Source: Hamadaea tsunoensis DSM 44101
Lineage (GTDB): Bacteria > Actinomycetota > Actinomycetes > Mycobacteriales > Micromonosporaceae
Assembly: GCF_000428945.1 (NCBI RefSeq)
Contig: NZ_AUAX01000044.1
Span: forward strand, 1-49,223
Length of the DNA: 49,223 bases
Reading direction: 5' to 3'
The notes beneath the pieces were generated by a model. That model made no database searches, had not been told where the DNA came from, and saw nothing but the letters and a program-made list of their open reading frames with translations. The translations under genes and the position numbers were made by a program. The stretch's first letter is position 1; every line of letters starts with the position of its first letter. Of the stretch, positions 18,693 to 27,742 are shown in pieces.

Positions 18693-18812
18693 GTCTCTCC
18701 TTACGAGAACTGTCCGGACGTCTCTGCTGTGAGAAAAATGTCCGGGCGACGTTGACCGGAAGCTGTGCGGTGCGGACGCGAATTCGGCCTCACGTGTTAA
18801 TCCCGGCGTGAT

Positions 18813-18824
18813 TTTAGCGATAAA
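18813..18824. promoter_or_regulatory. Putative LacI-family operator before the binding-protein gene
   Basis: TTTAGCGATAAA is a 12-base imperfect palindrome (TTTA-nCGn-TAAA), 121 bases upstream of the solute-binding protein start. The same core, TAnCGATA, occurs before lacI and before the dehydratase gene. A central CG is characteristic of LacI-family sites. Confidence 0.6.
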
Positions 18825-18839
18825 GTAGAGAGGCGATCG

Positions 18840-19429
18840 AGTTCCGTCAAGCCCTCGCGCGCCAACCGAGACTCCGCCGTGACGTCCCGGTCCACACGCA
18901 ACGAGCCGCATGCGCCACACCCTCCAGAACGACGCCCTGTCGGCGTACAGGTTGGCGTGGACAGGTAGGTACGGCTGAACGCACCCAGCTCGCCGTACGC
19001 GCTCGATCCCACAGCGTGACTGCCCGTTCACTTTGGCCACTTCGGCGGTGGCGGTGGTAGGCCGAGGTCACGGCGAAAGGGATGGGCTCGATCGAGGGAT
19101 ACACCGTCGTCGGCCTTCCGGAGCGGGCATAGCCGGCCAGTGACGGTAGGCCCCCGGACCGCACCCCTGGTGGCGGCCAGGTCCAGGGACCTGACAGCTG
19201 CCCTGCGCGGCGTGCGCGAAGCGGCCGGCCAGCCGCACTGGTTCGAGCCCGCCGCCCCACTCTTCCGACGCACGACGAGCTACCCAACGCCGACAGCCGG
19301 CATGCCCCACCCAGCGCCACGACAGTCGACTCTGGATCATGCAGAAGCTGGGTACGTTCAGCCGTACCCGGCCGGGTACCCTCGCTCGTACGCCGATATC
19401 GTCACAATCCTGCCGGCATTGCCCGCCGG
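18840..19429. other. Spacer between the two divergent halves of the sugar locus
   Basis: About 590 bases between the binding-protein operon and the lacI side. Long open frames exist on both strands, but their composition is that of shadow frames and none resembles a family. No RNA gene is seen. Confidence 0.4.
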
Positions 19430-19627
19430 ATGGCCATCGGGAAAGGCGCGCGGACTGCGCGTCCGGGCAGTGACGCCGTCGATCTTGAGTGGCGGGACGG
19501 GGTGCTGGTGCTCCACGCCTCGGCGACGCGGGAGGTGACCATCGACGTGCCCGGAGACGGGCCGGTGCGGATCAGGCTCCGGGTGTCGCGGCGGGCCGGC
19601 GAGACGGTGACCATGGTGGCGCCGTAG
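19430..19627 (+). pseudogene. Possible glycoside hydrolase C-terminal remnant
   Basis: A 65-codon frame reads AVDLEWRDGVLVLHASATREVTIDVPG and then a strand-rich end (RIRLRVSRRAGETV). This resembles the small C-terminal beta domain of some glycoside hydrolases such as GH95, where a VDLEWxDGxL block is common. No catalytic domain lies upstream. It is most simply the tail of a hydrolase gene lost when the locus was assembled. The assignment rests on a short motif only. Confidence 0.35.
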
Positions 19628-19711
19628 GCGTGGGGATGGTGCCGGCCCCCCACCGGGTCACCAGACGTTCTTCCCCGTCACGCTGGTTGGACGCACTTTG
19701 CCAAGCAGCAT

Positions 19712-19723
19712 TTTATCGATAAT
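19712..19723. promoter_or_regulatory. Putative LacI-family operator before lacI
   Basis: TTTATCGATAAT contains the perfect 10-base palindrome TTATCGATAA, about 90 bases upstream of the regulator start. It matches the site before the binding-protein gene in its TTTA arm and CGATAA half, so the regulator probably represses itself and its operon. Confidence 0.65.
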
Positions 19724-19756
19724 ATGACGGCGCCCCCGCGGTGTGGCCGGGCGGCG

Positions 19757-19774
19757 AGCCTCTCGCGAGAGGCT
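19757..19774. promoter_or_regulatory. Perfect 18-bp palindrome before lacI
   Basis: AGCCTCTCGCGAGAGGCT is a perfect loopless palindrome between the LacI-type operator and the regulator start codon, 38 bases upstream of ATG 19812. It could be a second operator or a short hairpin in the 5' leader. Confidence 0.5.
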
Positions 19775-19811
19775 CCTGGGCTGGTAAAACGGCGCGCAAA
19801 GGAGAATGCAC

Positions 19812-20816
19812 ATGGTGAGGATGGCGGACGTCGCCCGTGAGGCGGGCGTGTCGGCCATGACCGTGTCGAACGTCCTCAACGAGCGCCTCCCGGTCAACGA
19901 GCCGACGCGTGCCCGTGTCATGGCCGCCGTCGCGGCTCTAGGGTACGAGGTCAACCTGACCGCGCGAAACCTGCGCGCAGGACGGACCGACACCGTCGCC
20001 TTAGTCGTGCCCAGCTTCCACGACTACTTCGGTGAGATTGCCGATAAGATCGCGCCGCTGATCGAGGCCGACGGGCGGCACCTCGTCCTTGAGCGGACGA
20101 GCGCCAGCGCGGAGCATGAGATGGCGGCGCTGAGCGTCGCGCGACTCCAGTTCTACGACGGCGTCCTGCTGTCCGTCGTCGGCCTCGACCGCGACCAGCT
20201 GGACCGCGTGCGCACGCCCAAGCCGATCGTGCTGCTCGGCGAGCGTGACGTGCCCGACCGCTTCAACCACGTGCGGCTGGCGAACGAAGAGGGTGCCCGC
20301 CTCGCGACGGCGCACATGATCGAGCACGGCTCGCGACGCATCCTTGCGCTGGGCTGCACGTTCGACACCGCGCACATGATGTCGTCGGACCGCCGGATTG
20401 GCTGGGAGCACGCACTTCGCGATGCCGGCCTCGACGTCGACGCACGCCATGTGGTGCCCGTCTCCACCTACACGTCGGCGGCCGGACGCGATGCCCTGCT
20501 CGACGTCATCGCGTCCGGTCTGCCCTTCGACGGCGTCTTCGCCGTCACCGACGTCATCGCGCTCGGCGCGATCGCGGCCCTGGCAGAGAGCGGGCTTCGT
20601 GTGCCCGTCGACGTCCAGCTCGCCGGGTTCGACAACCTCGACATGGCGAGGTTCGTCCCGCCCGGCCTCACCTCCGTCGACGCGAACCATGAAGGTGTCG
20701 CCGAGACCGCGGTGGGTCTGCTGCGCCGGCAGATGGCGGGCTGGACCGGCCCGGCCGAGCACGTCGTCGCGCCCGTCCGTCTCGTGGTGCGTGGCTCCAC
20801 CCGCGGTGGCGCGTAG
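19812..20816 (+). CDS. LacI-family transcriptional regulator of the arabinoxylan locus
   Basis: A 334-residue LacI/GalR repressor. The N-terminal helix-turn-helix and hinge (MADVAREAGVSAMTVSNVLN, then GYEVNLTARNLRAGRTDTVA) occupy residues 1-60. A periplasmic-binding-protein-like sensor domain follows, ending with the family pattern VQLAGFDNLDMARFVPPGLTSV. It is expected to leave its operator when it binds a xylo- or arabino-sugar. ATG 19812 lies seven bases after GGAG; ATG 19806 in the same frame is too close. It is the first gene of the plus-strand operon, 67 bases before the GH127 remnant. Candidate operators are at 18813, 19712 and 28715. Confidence 0.95.
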   Translation: MVRMADVAREAGVSAMTVSNVLNERLPVNEPTRARVMAAVAALGYEVNLTARNLRAGRTDTVALVVPSFHDYFGEIADKIAPLIEADGRHLVLERTSASAEHEMAALSVARLQFYDGVLLSVVGLDRDQLDRVRTPKPIVLLGERDVPDRFNHVRLANEEGARLATAHMIEHGSRRILALGCTFDTAHMMSSDRRIGWEHALRDAGLDVDARHVVPVSTYTSAAGRDALLDVIASGLPFDGVFAVTDVIALGAIAALAESGLRVPVDVQLAGFDNLDMARFVPPGLTSVDANHEGVAETAVGLLRRQMAGWTGPAEHVVAPVRLVVRGSTRGGA

Positions 20817-20883
20817 GGCCGTGCACTCACGCGCGGAACGCCGCGCGCTCCTCTAGCCCGGTTCGGCCGAAGGGAACCAAGCT

Positions 20884-21537
20884 GTGAGCACCTCTGCGCG
20901 CACGTCCGCCTTGCGCGCCGTGCCCGCATCCCCGCTCGCCGGGACGCGGCATCGGCCGCTGCCGATCCCGTCCGTACGCCTTGTCGGCGGTCCGCTGGCA
21001 GCCTGGCAGCAGCGCAACGGCGAGGCCACGATCCCGCACCGCATCGAGCAGGTGGAGGCCTCCGGGGTACTCGACAACTTCCGCCGGACCCTGCTGCGGA
21101 CCTCGCGGATGCTCCTGGCCGACGGCGCCGCCCGGTACGCCCGGGTGCCGCTGGAGCCGGGCGCCCGCTACGTGCTCGACCTCGACCTGACGCCGCGGCT
21201 GACCACCGCCCATCACCGCGTCGACGCGCTGCGCGCAGCGGTGGCCGTCGAACGGGGACCCGTTGTCTACTGTGTCGAGCAGGCGGACCTGGACGCACCG
21301 CTGGACGTCGACGACCTCGCGGTCCTGCCCGTGCCGATCACTCTCGGCGCGCGCGACACGCTCGTCCTGAGGCGCCGCGTGATCAACGCCGCGGACGGCC
21401 TCTACGGCCCCGACACCGCCACCGAGCTCGGCGACGAGCGAACGGTAACAGCGATCCCGTTCTCGACCTGGGGCAACCGTGCCCCCGGCCCGATGCGGGT
21501 CTGGCTTCCGCGAGCTCCTCGCCGGGGCCTGCAATGA
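20884..21537 (+). pseudogene. GH127-type beta-L-arabinofuranosidase with catalytic core deleted
   Basis: The 217-codon frame joins two ends of a GH127 protein (normal length about 630-660 residues). The N-terminal part, [20 protein letters not shown] then [17 protein letters not shown], is typical of GH127 starts. From about residue 75 the sequence is the C-terminal beta-sandwich: RPG-like [34 protein letters not shown]. The (alpha/alpha)6 barrel with its Zn-cysteine site is missing, without loss of frame. The product should have no hydrolase activity. GTG start follows AAGGGAACC. Its TGA overlaps an upstream in-frame ATG of the GH51 gene, so translation of it may still matter for coupling. 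Confidence 0.8.
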
Positions 21538-21563
21538 CGGACCACGCAGCTGATAGGAAGACA

Positions 21564-23090
21564 ATGACGACGAGCACGATCGCAGTGATCGACCTCGACC
21601 TGCCCGGCGCCACGATCAGTCGGCACGTGTACGGGCACTTCGCCGAGCACCTGGGGCGGTGTATCTACGGCGGGTTCTGGGTGGGCGAGGACTCGCCGGT
21701 CGCGAACGTGCGGGGCATCCGCTCGGACGTGGTCGAGGCGTTGCGGGCGATCTCGATCCCGAACCTGCGCTGGCCGGGCGGCTGCTTCGCCGACGACTAC
21801 CACTGGCGTGACGGCGTCGGCCCGCGCGAGAGCCGCCCGCGGATGGTCAACTCGCACTGGGGCGACGTGGTGGAGGACAACGCGTTCGGCACGCACGAGT
21901 TCATGGACCTGTGCGAGCTGCTCGGTGCGGACCCGTACGTGTCGGGGAACGTGGGGTCCGGGTCGGTGGCGGAGATGTCGGAGTGGGTGGAGTACCTGAC
22001 CCGGGCGGACGATTCACCGATGGCGGCGCTGCGGCGGGCGAACGGGCGCGAGCAGCCGTGGCGGGTGCCGTTCTGGGGACTGGGCAACGAGGCGTGGGGC
22101 TGCGGCGGCAACCTGCGCGCCGAGCAGTTCGCGTCGCTGGCCCGGCAGTACGCCACCTACTGCCGCAACCACGGTGGCAACCTGCTGTACCGGATCGCGG
22201 CGGGCGCGAACGAGGCCGACCTGCACTGGACCGAGACGCTCATGCGCTCGTTCGACGACCTGGCAGCGGACCGAGCCGGTTCGGCGGGCCCGTTCCAGGC
22301 CGTGTCGCTGCACTACTACACGATGGCCGGGCCGTGGTCGGACAAGGGCGACGCCACCGGGTTCAGCACGGACCAGTGGTACGTGACCATGGCCCGCACC
22401 CGGCGCATGGAAGAGCTGCTCACCCGGCACTCCACGGTCATGGACCGCTACGACCCGCACCGCAAGGTCGGCCTGGTCGTGGACGAGTGGGGCACGTGGT
22501 GGAACGTGGAGAAGGGCACCAACCCCGGGTTCCTGTACCAGCAGAACACGCTGCGCGACGCCCTGGTCGCCTCCGTGCACTTCGACGCGTTCCACCGTCA
22601 CGCCGAGCGCGTGGTCATGGCGAACATCGCCCAGACCGTCAACGTGCTGCAGGCGATGATCCTCACCGACCCCGACAGCGGGGCGCTCGTGCTCACCCCG
22701 ACGTACCACGTCTTCGCCATGAACACCGGCCACCACGACGCCGCCGCCCTCGCGGTGCACCTGCGCGGCGTCGAGACTCGCGCCGTCGGCGCGACCGAGC
22801 TGCCGCTCGTCTCGGCGTCCGCGTCGGTCAAGGGCGACACCGCCCTGGTCTCGCTGTCCAACCTCGACGCCGAGACGGACCGCACCCTCGTCCTGGACCT
22901 GCGCGGCCGCGACGTCGTCGGGCACACCGCGCGGGTGCTGACCGCCAAGGCGCTCGACGCGCACAACACTCCCGAACAGCTCGACGCCGTCGCCCCTACC
23001 GACCATGCCGGCGTGCACCCCCACCCCCGGGGGCTCGAGGTCGAGCTGCCTGCCCACTCCTACGTCACCGTGGCGCTCGAGCTGCGCTGA
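21564..23090 (+). CDS. GH51 alpha-L-arabinofuranosidase
   Basis: A 508-residue cytoplasmic enzyme that removes alpha-L-arabinofuranose side groups from arabinoxylan or arabinan fragments. A (beta/alpha)8 barrel carries the acid/base Glu176 in [12 protein letters not shown] and the nucleophile Glu308 in [11 protein letters not shown]. The substrate-binding [20 protein letters not shown] block lies near residue 70. The C-terminal beta domain covers about 380-508. ATG 21564 follows AGGAAG; an in-frame ATG at 21534 overlapping the previous stop would add ten residues. Its TGA shares a base with the ATG of the GH43 gene (TGATG), so the two are translationally coupled. No signal peptide. Confidence 0.96.
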   Translation: MTTSTIAVIDLDLPGATISRHVYGHFAEHLGRCIYGGFWVGEDSPVANVRGIRSDVVEALRAISIPNLRWPGGCFADDYHWRDGVGPRESRPRMVNSHWGDVVEDNAFGTHEFMDLCELLGADPYVSGNVGSGSVAEMSEWVEYLTRADDSPMAALRRANGREQPWRVPFWGLGNEAWGCGGNLRAEQFASLARQYATYCRNHGGNLLYRIAAGANEADLHWTETLMRSFDDLAADRAGSAGPFQAVSLHYYTMAGPWSDKGDATGFSTDQWYVTMARTRRMEELLTRHSTVMDRYDPHRKVGLVVDEWGTWWNVEKGTNPGFLYQQNTLRDALVASVHFDAFHRHAERVVMANIAQTVNVLQAMILTDPDSGALVLTPTYHVFAMNTGHHDAAALAVHLRGVETRAVGATELPLVSASASVKGDTALVSLSNLDAETDRTLVLDLRGRDVVGHTARVLTAKALDAHNTPEQLDAVAPTDHAGVHPHPRGLEVELPAHSYVTVALELR

Positions 23091-24778
23091 TGGACCGACC
23101 GGAGGCGAACATCCGCGAAGGCGGGGCGCGGGCAGACGTCACCGACCCCGTCATCTTCGCGGACGTGCCCGACCCGGACGTCGTCTTCGACGGCCGGTAC
23201 TACTACATGGTCAGCACGACCATGTACTTCGCGCCGAGCGTCCCGATCATGCGCTCGGGCGACCTGGTGCACTGGTCCATCGCCGGGTACACCGCGGCGA
23301 TCCTCGACGACACGGACGCGCTGGCGCTGCGCAACGGCCAGGACGCGTACGGCCAGGGAAGCTGGGCAGCGAGCATCAGATTCCATGACGGGACCTACTA
23401 CGTGTCGGTCGGCAGCCTCACCACGCAGCAGACGTACGTCTACTCGACTCCCAACATCGAGCACGGGCCGTGGACCAGGTCGGTGCTCGACGGGTACGCC
23501 CACGATCAGTCGCTGCTGTTCGACGGCGACGACGTCTGGCTTGTCTACGGTGGCGGGTCGATCGACCTGCGCAGGCTGCGGCGGCACGACGACGGGACCC
23601 TTGCCTGGGACGGCCCGGCGACCCGGCTCGTCGAGGACGCCAACGTCGACCAGACCAGCGGACTGAACGCCGAGGGCGCGCACGCGTACAAGATCGGGGA
23701 CTACTACTACGTCTTCATGATCGAGTGGCCGTCGGGTGGCATCCGCCAGGAGGTGCTGTGGCGGTCGACGTCGCTGGCGCCGCAGTCGGCCGGCGGCGTG
23801 TGGGAGGGCCGGGTCGTGCTCAGCCAGGGCGTGACGGTCGGGGGCCGACCCGGAACCGGCGTCGCCCAGGGAGGAGTCGTCCAGACATCCGACGGACAGT
23901 GGTACGCCATGCTGTTCCAGGACGAGGGCCCGCTGGGTCGTGCGCCTCAGCTCGTTGGCGTGACCTGGGACGACGACGGGTGGCCGGTGTTCGCTCTCCA
24001 TCCGCAAGCGCCCGCGGCGGCCGCACGGACGGCCGGTGACGGGGCCGCCGTCGTCGCCTCGGACGACTTCGACAACCTCCTCGAGCGCGCGGGCCACTGG
24101 AACACGGCCAACGCGGACCTCCTGGCAGAGTCCGCCGAGAACGCATGGAACGGGTCGGACCTGGGGCTCCAGTGGCAGTGGAACCACAACCCGGACAACC
24201 GGTTCTGGTCGCTCACCGAGCGGCCCGGACACCTGCGGCTGACCACGGGCAGCGTCGCGTCGAGCATCCTCGATGCGCGCAACACGCTCACCCAACGCAC
24301 GCTCGGGCCCGCGAGCTCCGGCGCCATCTCGCTGGACGTCTCGTACATGAAGGACGGGGACGTCGCAGGCATCTCCGCCTATCAGCGCAGGTACGGATAC
24401 GTTGCCGTGACGATGGAGGGCGGGACCAAGAGCCTGGTGATGCGCCGGGCAGGCGGCGACGGCGTCATCGCCTTCACCAGCGCACCGGTGCCGCTGCGGG
24501 CGGACGTCGTCTACCTGCGCGCGGACGTCGACTTCCGGAATGCCGTCGATACGGCGTCGTTCGCGTACTCGTACGACGGCAGCAACTGGACGTGGCTGGG
24601 CGACACCCTGCGGATGCAATACGACCTCGCGCACTTCACCGGGTACCGGTTCGCCCTCTTCAACTACGCCACTGCCGAGCCCGGGGGCTACGTCGACGTG
24701 GACTGGTTCCGTGTCAGCGACCCCACCGGGCTCGCAAGCCCTACTCACGGACGGAGCGAAGGAGCTGTTCATGACTGA
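23090..24778 (+). CDS. GH43 family beta-xylosidase/arabinofuranosidase
   Basis: A 562-residue cytoplasmic glycosidase. The five-bladed propeller occupies about residues 20-310, with the base Asp28 in the VPDPDVVFDGRYYYM block, the pKa-tuning Asp in AHDQSLLFDGDD and the acid Glu in LNAEGAHAYKIGDYYYV. A C-terminal concanavalin-like beta-sandwich (from about 330, FDNLLERAGHWNT to VDWFRVSD) is the extension that shapes the active site in many GH43 xylosidases. It starts at the ATG overlapping the GH51 stop and ends overlapping GH39 by eight bases. Exact substrate (xylose or arabinose) is not certain from sequence. Confidence 0.93.
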   Translation: MDRPEANIREGGARADVTDPVIFADVPDPDVVFDGRYYYMVSTTMYFAPSVPIMRSGDLVHWSIAGYTAAILDDTDALALRNGQDAYGQGSWAASIRFHDGTYYVSVGSLTTQQTYVYSTPNIEHGPWTRSVLDGYAHDQSLLFDGDDVWLVYGGGSIDLRRLRRHDDGTLAWDGPATRLVEDANVDQTSGLNAEGAHAYKIGDYYYVFMIEWPSGGIRQEVLWRSTSLAPQSAGGVWEGRVVLSQGVTVGGRPGTGVAQGGVVQTSDGQWYAMLFQDEGPLGRAPQLVGVTWDDDGWPVFALHPQAPAAAARTAGDGAAVVASDDFDNLLERAGHWNTANADLLAESAENAWNGSDLGLQWQWNHNPDNRFWSLTERPGHLRLTTGSVASSILDARNTLTQRTLGPASSGAISLDVSYMKDGDVAGISAYQRRYGYVAVTMEGGTKSLVMRRAGGDGVIAFTSAPVPLRADVVYLRADVDFRNAVDTASFAYSYDGSNWTWLGDTLRMQYDLAHFTGYRFALFNYATAEPGGYVDVDWFRVSDPTGLASPTHGRSEGAVHD

Positions 24779-26438
24779 GCAGGCGACGTCAGCCCTGCTG
24801 ATCGACGGACAGGAACCCGCCGAGGTGCCGCTGCATCACGTGTGGAACGAATGCGTCGGTGCCGGCCGCGCGAATGAGGCGTTGCGGGCGGACTGGCAGG
24901 CGCACTTCCGCGAGGCCGTCCAGGTGCTGGGCGCCCGGCACGTGCGCTTCCACGGCCTGTTCCACGACGACATGTTCGTCTACCGGACGGACAACGGCGG
25001 CGGCTTCGGCCCGAACCAGCCGCTGCCCGAGCCGGTCTACACGTTCGCATATGTCGACAAGGTGTTCGACGCGATCCTCGACGCGGGCGCCCGCCCGTTC
25101 GTGGAGCTCGGGTTCATGCCGCGCCAGCTCGCCACCCAGACCGAAACGCTGTTCTGGTGGAAGGCCCACTGCAGCCCGCCCAAGGAGATGGGCCAATGGG
25201 TCGCGCTGGTCGACGCCACCGTGCGGCACTGGATCGAGCGGTACGGCATCGACGAGGTGCGGCAGTGGCCGTTCGAGGTGTGGAACGAGCCGAACCTCGT
25301 GCCCAACTTCTGGACCGGGACGCGCACCGAGTACTTCGAGCTATACGAGGCCACGGCGCGCGCGATCAAAGCCATCGACCCCCGGCTGCGGGTCGGCGGC
25401 CCGTCGACGAGCGTGTTCGTCCCCGACGCCCGTTACTCCGGAGAGACCCACGACCCGTCGCTCGAGGTCGAGACCGCGGTGGCCACCGACCCCGACGAGC
25501 TCGACTGGCAGCCGGTGTGGATCCACGAGCTGATCGAGTACTGCGCCCAGCGCGGGCTGCCGATCGACTTCGTCTCCACCCACCTGTATCCGACCGACTA
25601 CGCGGCGGACTCCCTGGGCAACCTCAAAGCGATCACGCGCCAGAAGGACGCCACGTACGTCGACCTGCAGGTCCTGGGCACGATCATCGAGAACAGCCCG
25701 TACCCGGATGCCGAGCTGCACATCACCGAGTGGTCGACCTCGCCGTCGAGCCGCGACGCGATCCACGACACGCTCTTCGCCGCCGCGTACATCGTCCGGG
25801 CGTTCCTCAAGGGCGCGCCGCTGGCCGACTCGATCTCCTACTGGACTTTCACCGACGTGTTCGAGGAGGGCGGCGGCGGCATCGGCCCCTTCCACGGAGG
25901 CTTCGGGTTCGTCAACGAGAACGGCCTGCACAAGCCGACGTTCCACGCGATGGCCATGCTCCACCGCCTCGGTGACCGCCTCCTGGCCGAGCTGCCCGAC
26001 GGCGCCATCACCCGCTCGTCCGCGACGGGCGACGTGTCGGCCATCTTCTACAACTACCCCGCCGATATGGGCACGACGGGGCTCGCGTCCCGCAACGGCT
26101 ACGCCGAGACGCGAGCCCTCGTCGAGATGGGCCCCGAGCGCCGCGTCCGGCACCGGGTCGAGGGACTGCGCCCGGGCGCCGAGCTCACCGTGGAGATCCT
26201 CGACTGGGAGCACGGGAACGTCGCCGAGGCCTGGTACCAGATGGGCGCCCCGCTCAACATCACGCGGGAACAGACCGCCGAGCTGCGCCACGTCGCCGAC
26301 GGCCTCCACCGCAGCACGCTGACCGTCGGCGACGACGGCGTCCTCGACATCGACCTCACCCTGCCCGCCTGGGCGGTCGCCTCGGTCGCGCCGACGCTCC
26401 CCGGCGGCCAGCGCCCGGATGACGGGCCTCGCGCCTGA
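24771..26438 (+). CDS. GH39 beta-xylosidase
   Basis: A 555-residue retaining glycosidase of clan GH-A. The acid/base is Glu173 in FEVWNEPN and the nucleophile Glu320 in LHITEWSTSPSSRD. The barrel entry HHVWNECVGAGRANEALRAD and the YWTFTDVFEE loop are typical of bacterial GH39 xylosidases. The C-terminal accessory beta domain is present and ends with LPAWAVASV. ATG 24771 has AAGGAG seven bases upstream and overlaps the GH43 gene. It is the last gene of the operon. The final codons overlap the first possible codon of an IS5-type remnant, so the original downstream sequence has been replaced. No signal peptide. Confidence 0.95.
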   Translation: MTEQATSALLIDGQEPAEVPLHHVWNECVGAGRANEALRADWQAHFREAVQVLGARHVRFHGLFHDDMFVYRTDNGGGFGPNQPLPEPVYTFAYVDKVFDAILDAGARPFVELGFMPRQLATQTETLFWWKAHCSPPKEMGQWVALVDATVRHWIERYGIDEVRQWPFEVWNEPNLVPNFWTGTRTEYFELYEATARAIKAIDPRLRVGGPSTSVFVPDARYSGETHDPSLEVETAVATDPDELDWQPVWIHELIEYCAQRGLPIDFVSTHLYPTDYAADSLGNLKAITRQKDATYVDLQVLGTIIENSPYPDAELHITEWSTSPSSRDAIHDTLFAAAYIVRAFLKGAPLADSISYWTFTDVFEEGGGGIGPFHGGFGFVNENGLHKPTFHAMAMLHRLGDRLLAELPDGAITRSSATGDVSAIFYNYPADMGTTGLASRNGYAETRALVEMGPERRVRHRVEGLRPGAELTVEILDWEHGNVAEAWYQMGAPLNITREQTAELRHVADGLHRSTLTVGDDGVLDIDLTLPAWAVASVAPTLPGGQRPDDGPRA

Positions 26439-27107
26439 TCAAGTCGACCAGCTGGTGCTGCTCGTGCGCCACAACGTGTCACAGGCGCTGCCGGCCGAGC
26501 TGTTCGGGTGCTCGCAGCCCACTGTGTCGCGATTGGTCGACCGCTTCCTGCCAGTCATCACCGCGGTGCTTGCGCCGCTGGCCGAGCAGGTCGCCGCCAA
26601 GGAACTGCGCTCCACGGTGCGTGTTGACGGCTTCCTGGCCCCGACTGGCGACCGGCGTGCCAACACCTTCACCTCTGGCATGTTTTCCGGCAAACATCAT
26701 CGGTGCGGCTTCAACATCCAGGTCGTTGGCTCTGCCCATGGCACGCCGGCGCTGACCGACCGTCCGCTGCCTGGCGCCACCCACGACGCCAAGGCATGGC
26801 ACGAAAGCGGCCTGGCGCAACGCTTTGTCGGCCGGTTGTACGCGGACGGCGGTCCGGGCGGCTTCGTCGACACCGCGTACACCGGTACCGGCCTGTGCGT
26901 GCCCGACCGCAAACCGAAGGGCCAATCCCTGACCGCGTCCGACCGCGAGTTCAACCGGGTGATCGCCTCGCAACGGCCAGCGTTGAGCGCGTCATCGCGC
27001 ATATGAAGAACTGGAGGATCTTGTCGACGGGCTACCGTGGCATGCCCGACCGGTTCCCGACCTATCTCGACGCCGTGACGAAGCTGGAAATCTACCGAAT
27101 CTCATGC
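26419..27107 (+). pseudogene. IS5-family transposase, deleted and frameshifted
   Basis: A DDE_Tnp_4-type transposase. Recognisable blocks are FGCSQPTVSRLVDRF (helix-turn-helix), ELRSTVRVDGFLAPTGDRR (first Asp), PLPGATHDAKAWHESGL (second Asp region) and YTGTGLCVPDRKPKG. A single-base shift near 26970 puts the rest (SVERVIAHMKNWRILSTGYRG, then TKLEIYRI) in another frame. About 25-30 residues that normally separate the N-terminal helix from the helix-turn-helix are missing. The element is therefore dead. It abuts the 3' end of the xylosidase operon. Confidence 0.85.
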
Positions 27108-27668
27108 CTTGAAGCCGGGCCAGTCCGGGCCTGTGAGAGTCGCCGATAGGCGGCCACCGTCAAAGACAACCGCCACATCCTGGTCGCTCACCGCACGCTC
27201 GGCGAAGGCGGCCGGCGGCGTGTGGCCGAGGAGGACGGCGGTATGCAGGGCCCGTGGCGTCCAGTGCTCGTCGTTGTGCGGGTTACCGTCGGCATCAAGC
27301 TGGAGGTTGGCCTTCCACGCCGCTTGGCAGAGAACTGAGACGAGGGTCCCCAAGAAATCGGCGTAAAGCAGCTCGTCGGCATCATCGATGATGATCGCGA
27401 CGTCATCCGTGATGGTTGCATGACTATGCCAGTCCCACAGGCAGTCAACGAGCGCGTCCCAATTTCGCTCGAAGTAGCTGGGAAAGGTCAGCTCACGGGC
27501 GAACGCGGTGAACAGTGAGCCGGGATCCCGGAGTTCCCGACCATCCAGCCGGAACACACTTCCGCCCCGGTTCAAGAGCTCAGCCGTCTCGGCGCCTACC
27601 CAGGGATCGTCGCAGCGGGTGAATACCACCCACGGCGAGCGGCGCTCGGTGAGGGAAGGCGGACTCAT
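27102..27668 (-). CDS. Barstar-like ribonuclease inhibitor family protein
   Basis: A 188-residue protein whose middle third carries the barstar pattern: RLDGRELRDPGSLFTAFAREL, then FPSYFERNWDALVDCLWDW and an acidic strand DDVAIIIDDADELL. Barstar proteins neutralise barnase-type RNases. The acidic Asp-rich face that plugs the RNase active site is retained. The N-terminal 35 and C-terminal 50 residues extend beyond classical 90-residue barstar. No barnase-like gene is seen nearby, so it is an orphan immunity gene or a regulator of a distant RNase. ATG 27668 or GTG 27671 starts it; neither has a clear ribosome site. Its end overlaps the IS5 remnant tail. Confidence 0.8.
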   Translation of the reverse strand: MSPPSLTERRSPWVVFTRCDDPWVGAETAELLNRGGSVFRLDGRELRDPGSLFTAFARELTFPSYFERNWDALVDCLWDWHSHATITDDVAIIIDDADELLYADFLGTLVSVLCQAAWKANLQLDADGNPHNDEHWTPRALHTAVLLGHTPPAAFAERAVSDQDVAVVFDGGRLSATLTGPDWPGFKA

Positions 27669-27742
27669 CACAGCGCCAGACTAGTGCGGCGGCCTGCATG
27701 CCGCCTCATCGGCGACTATGAGCTGAAGTACGTTCTTACAGC

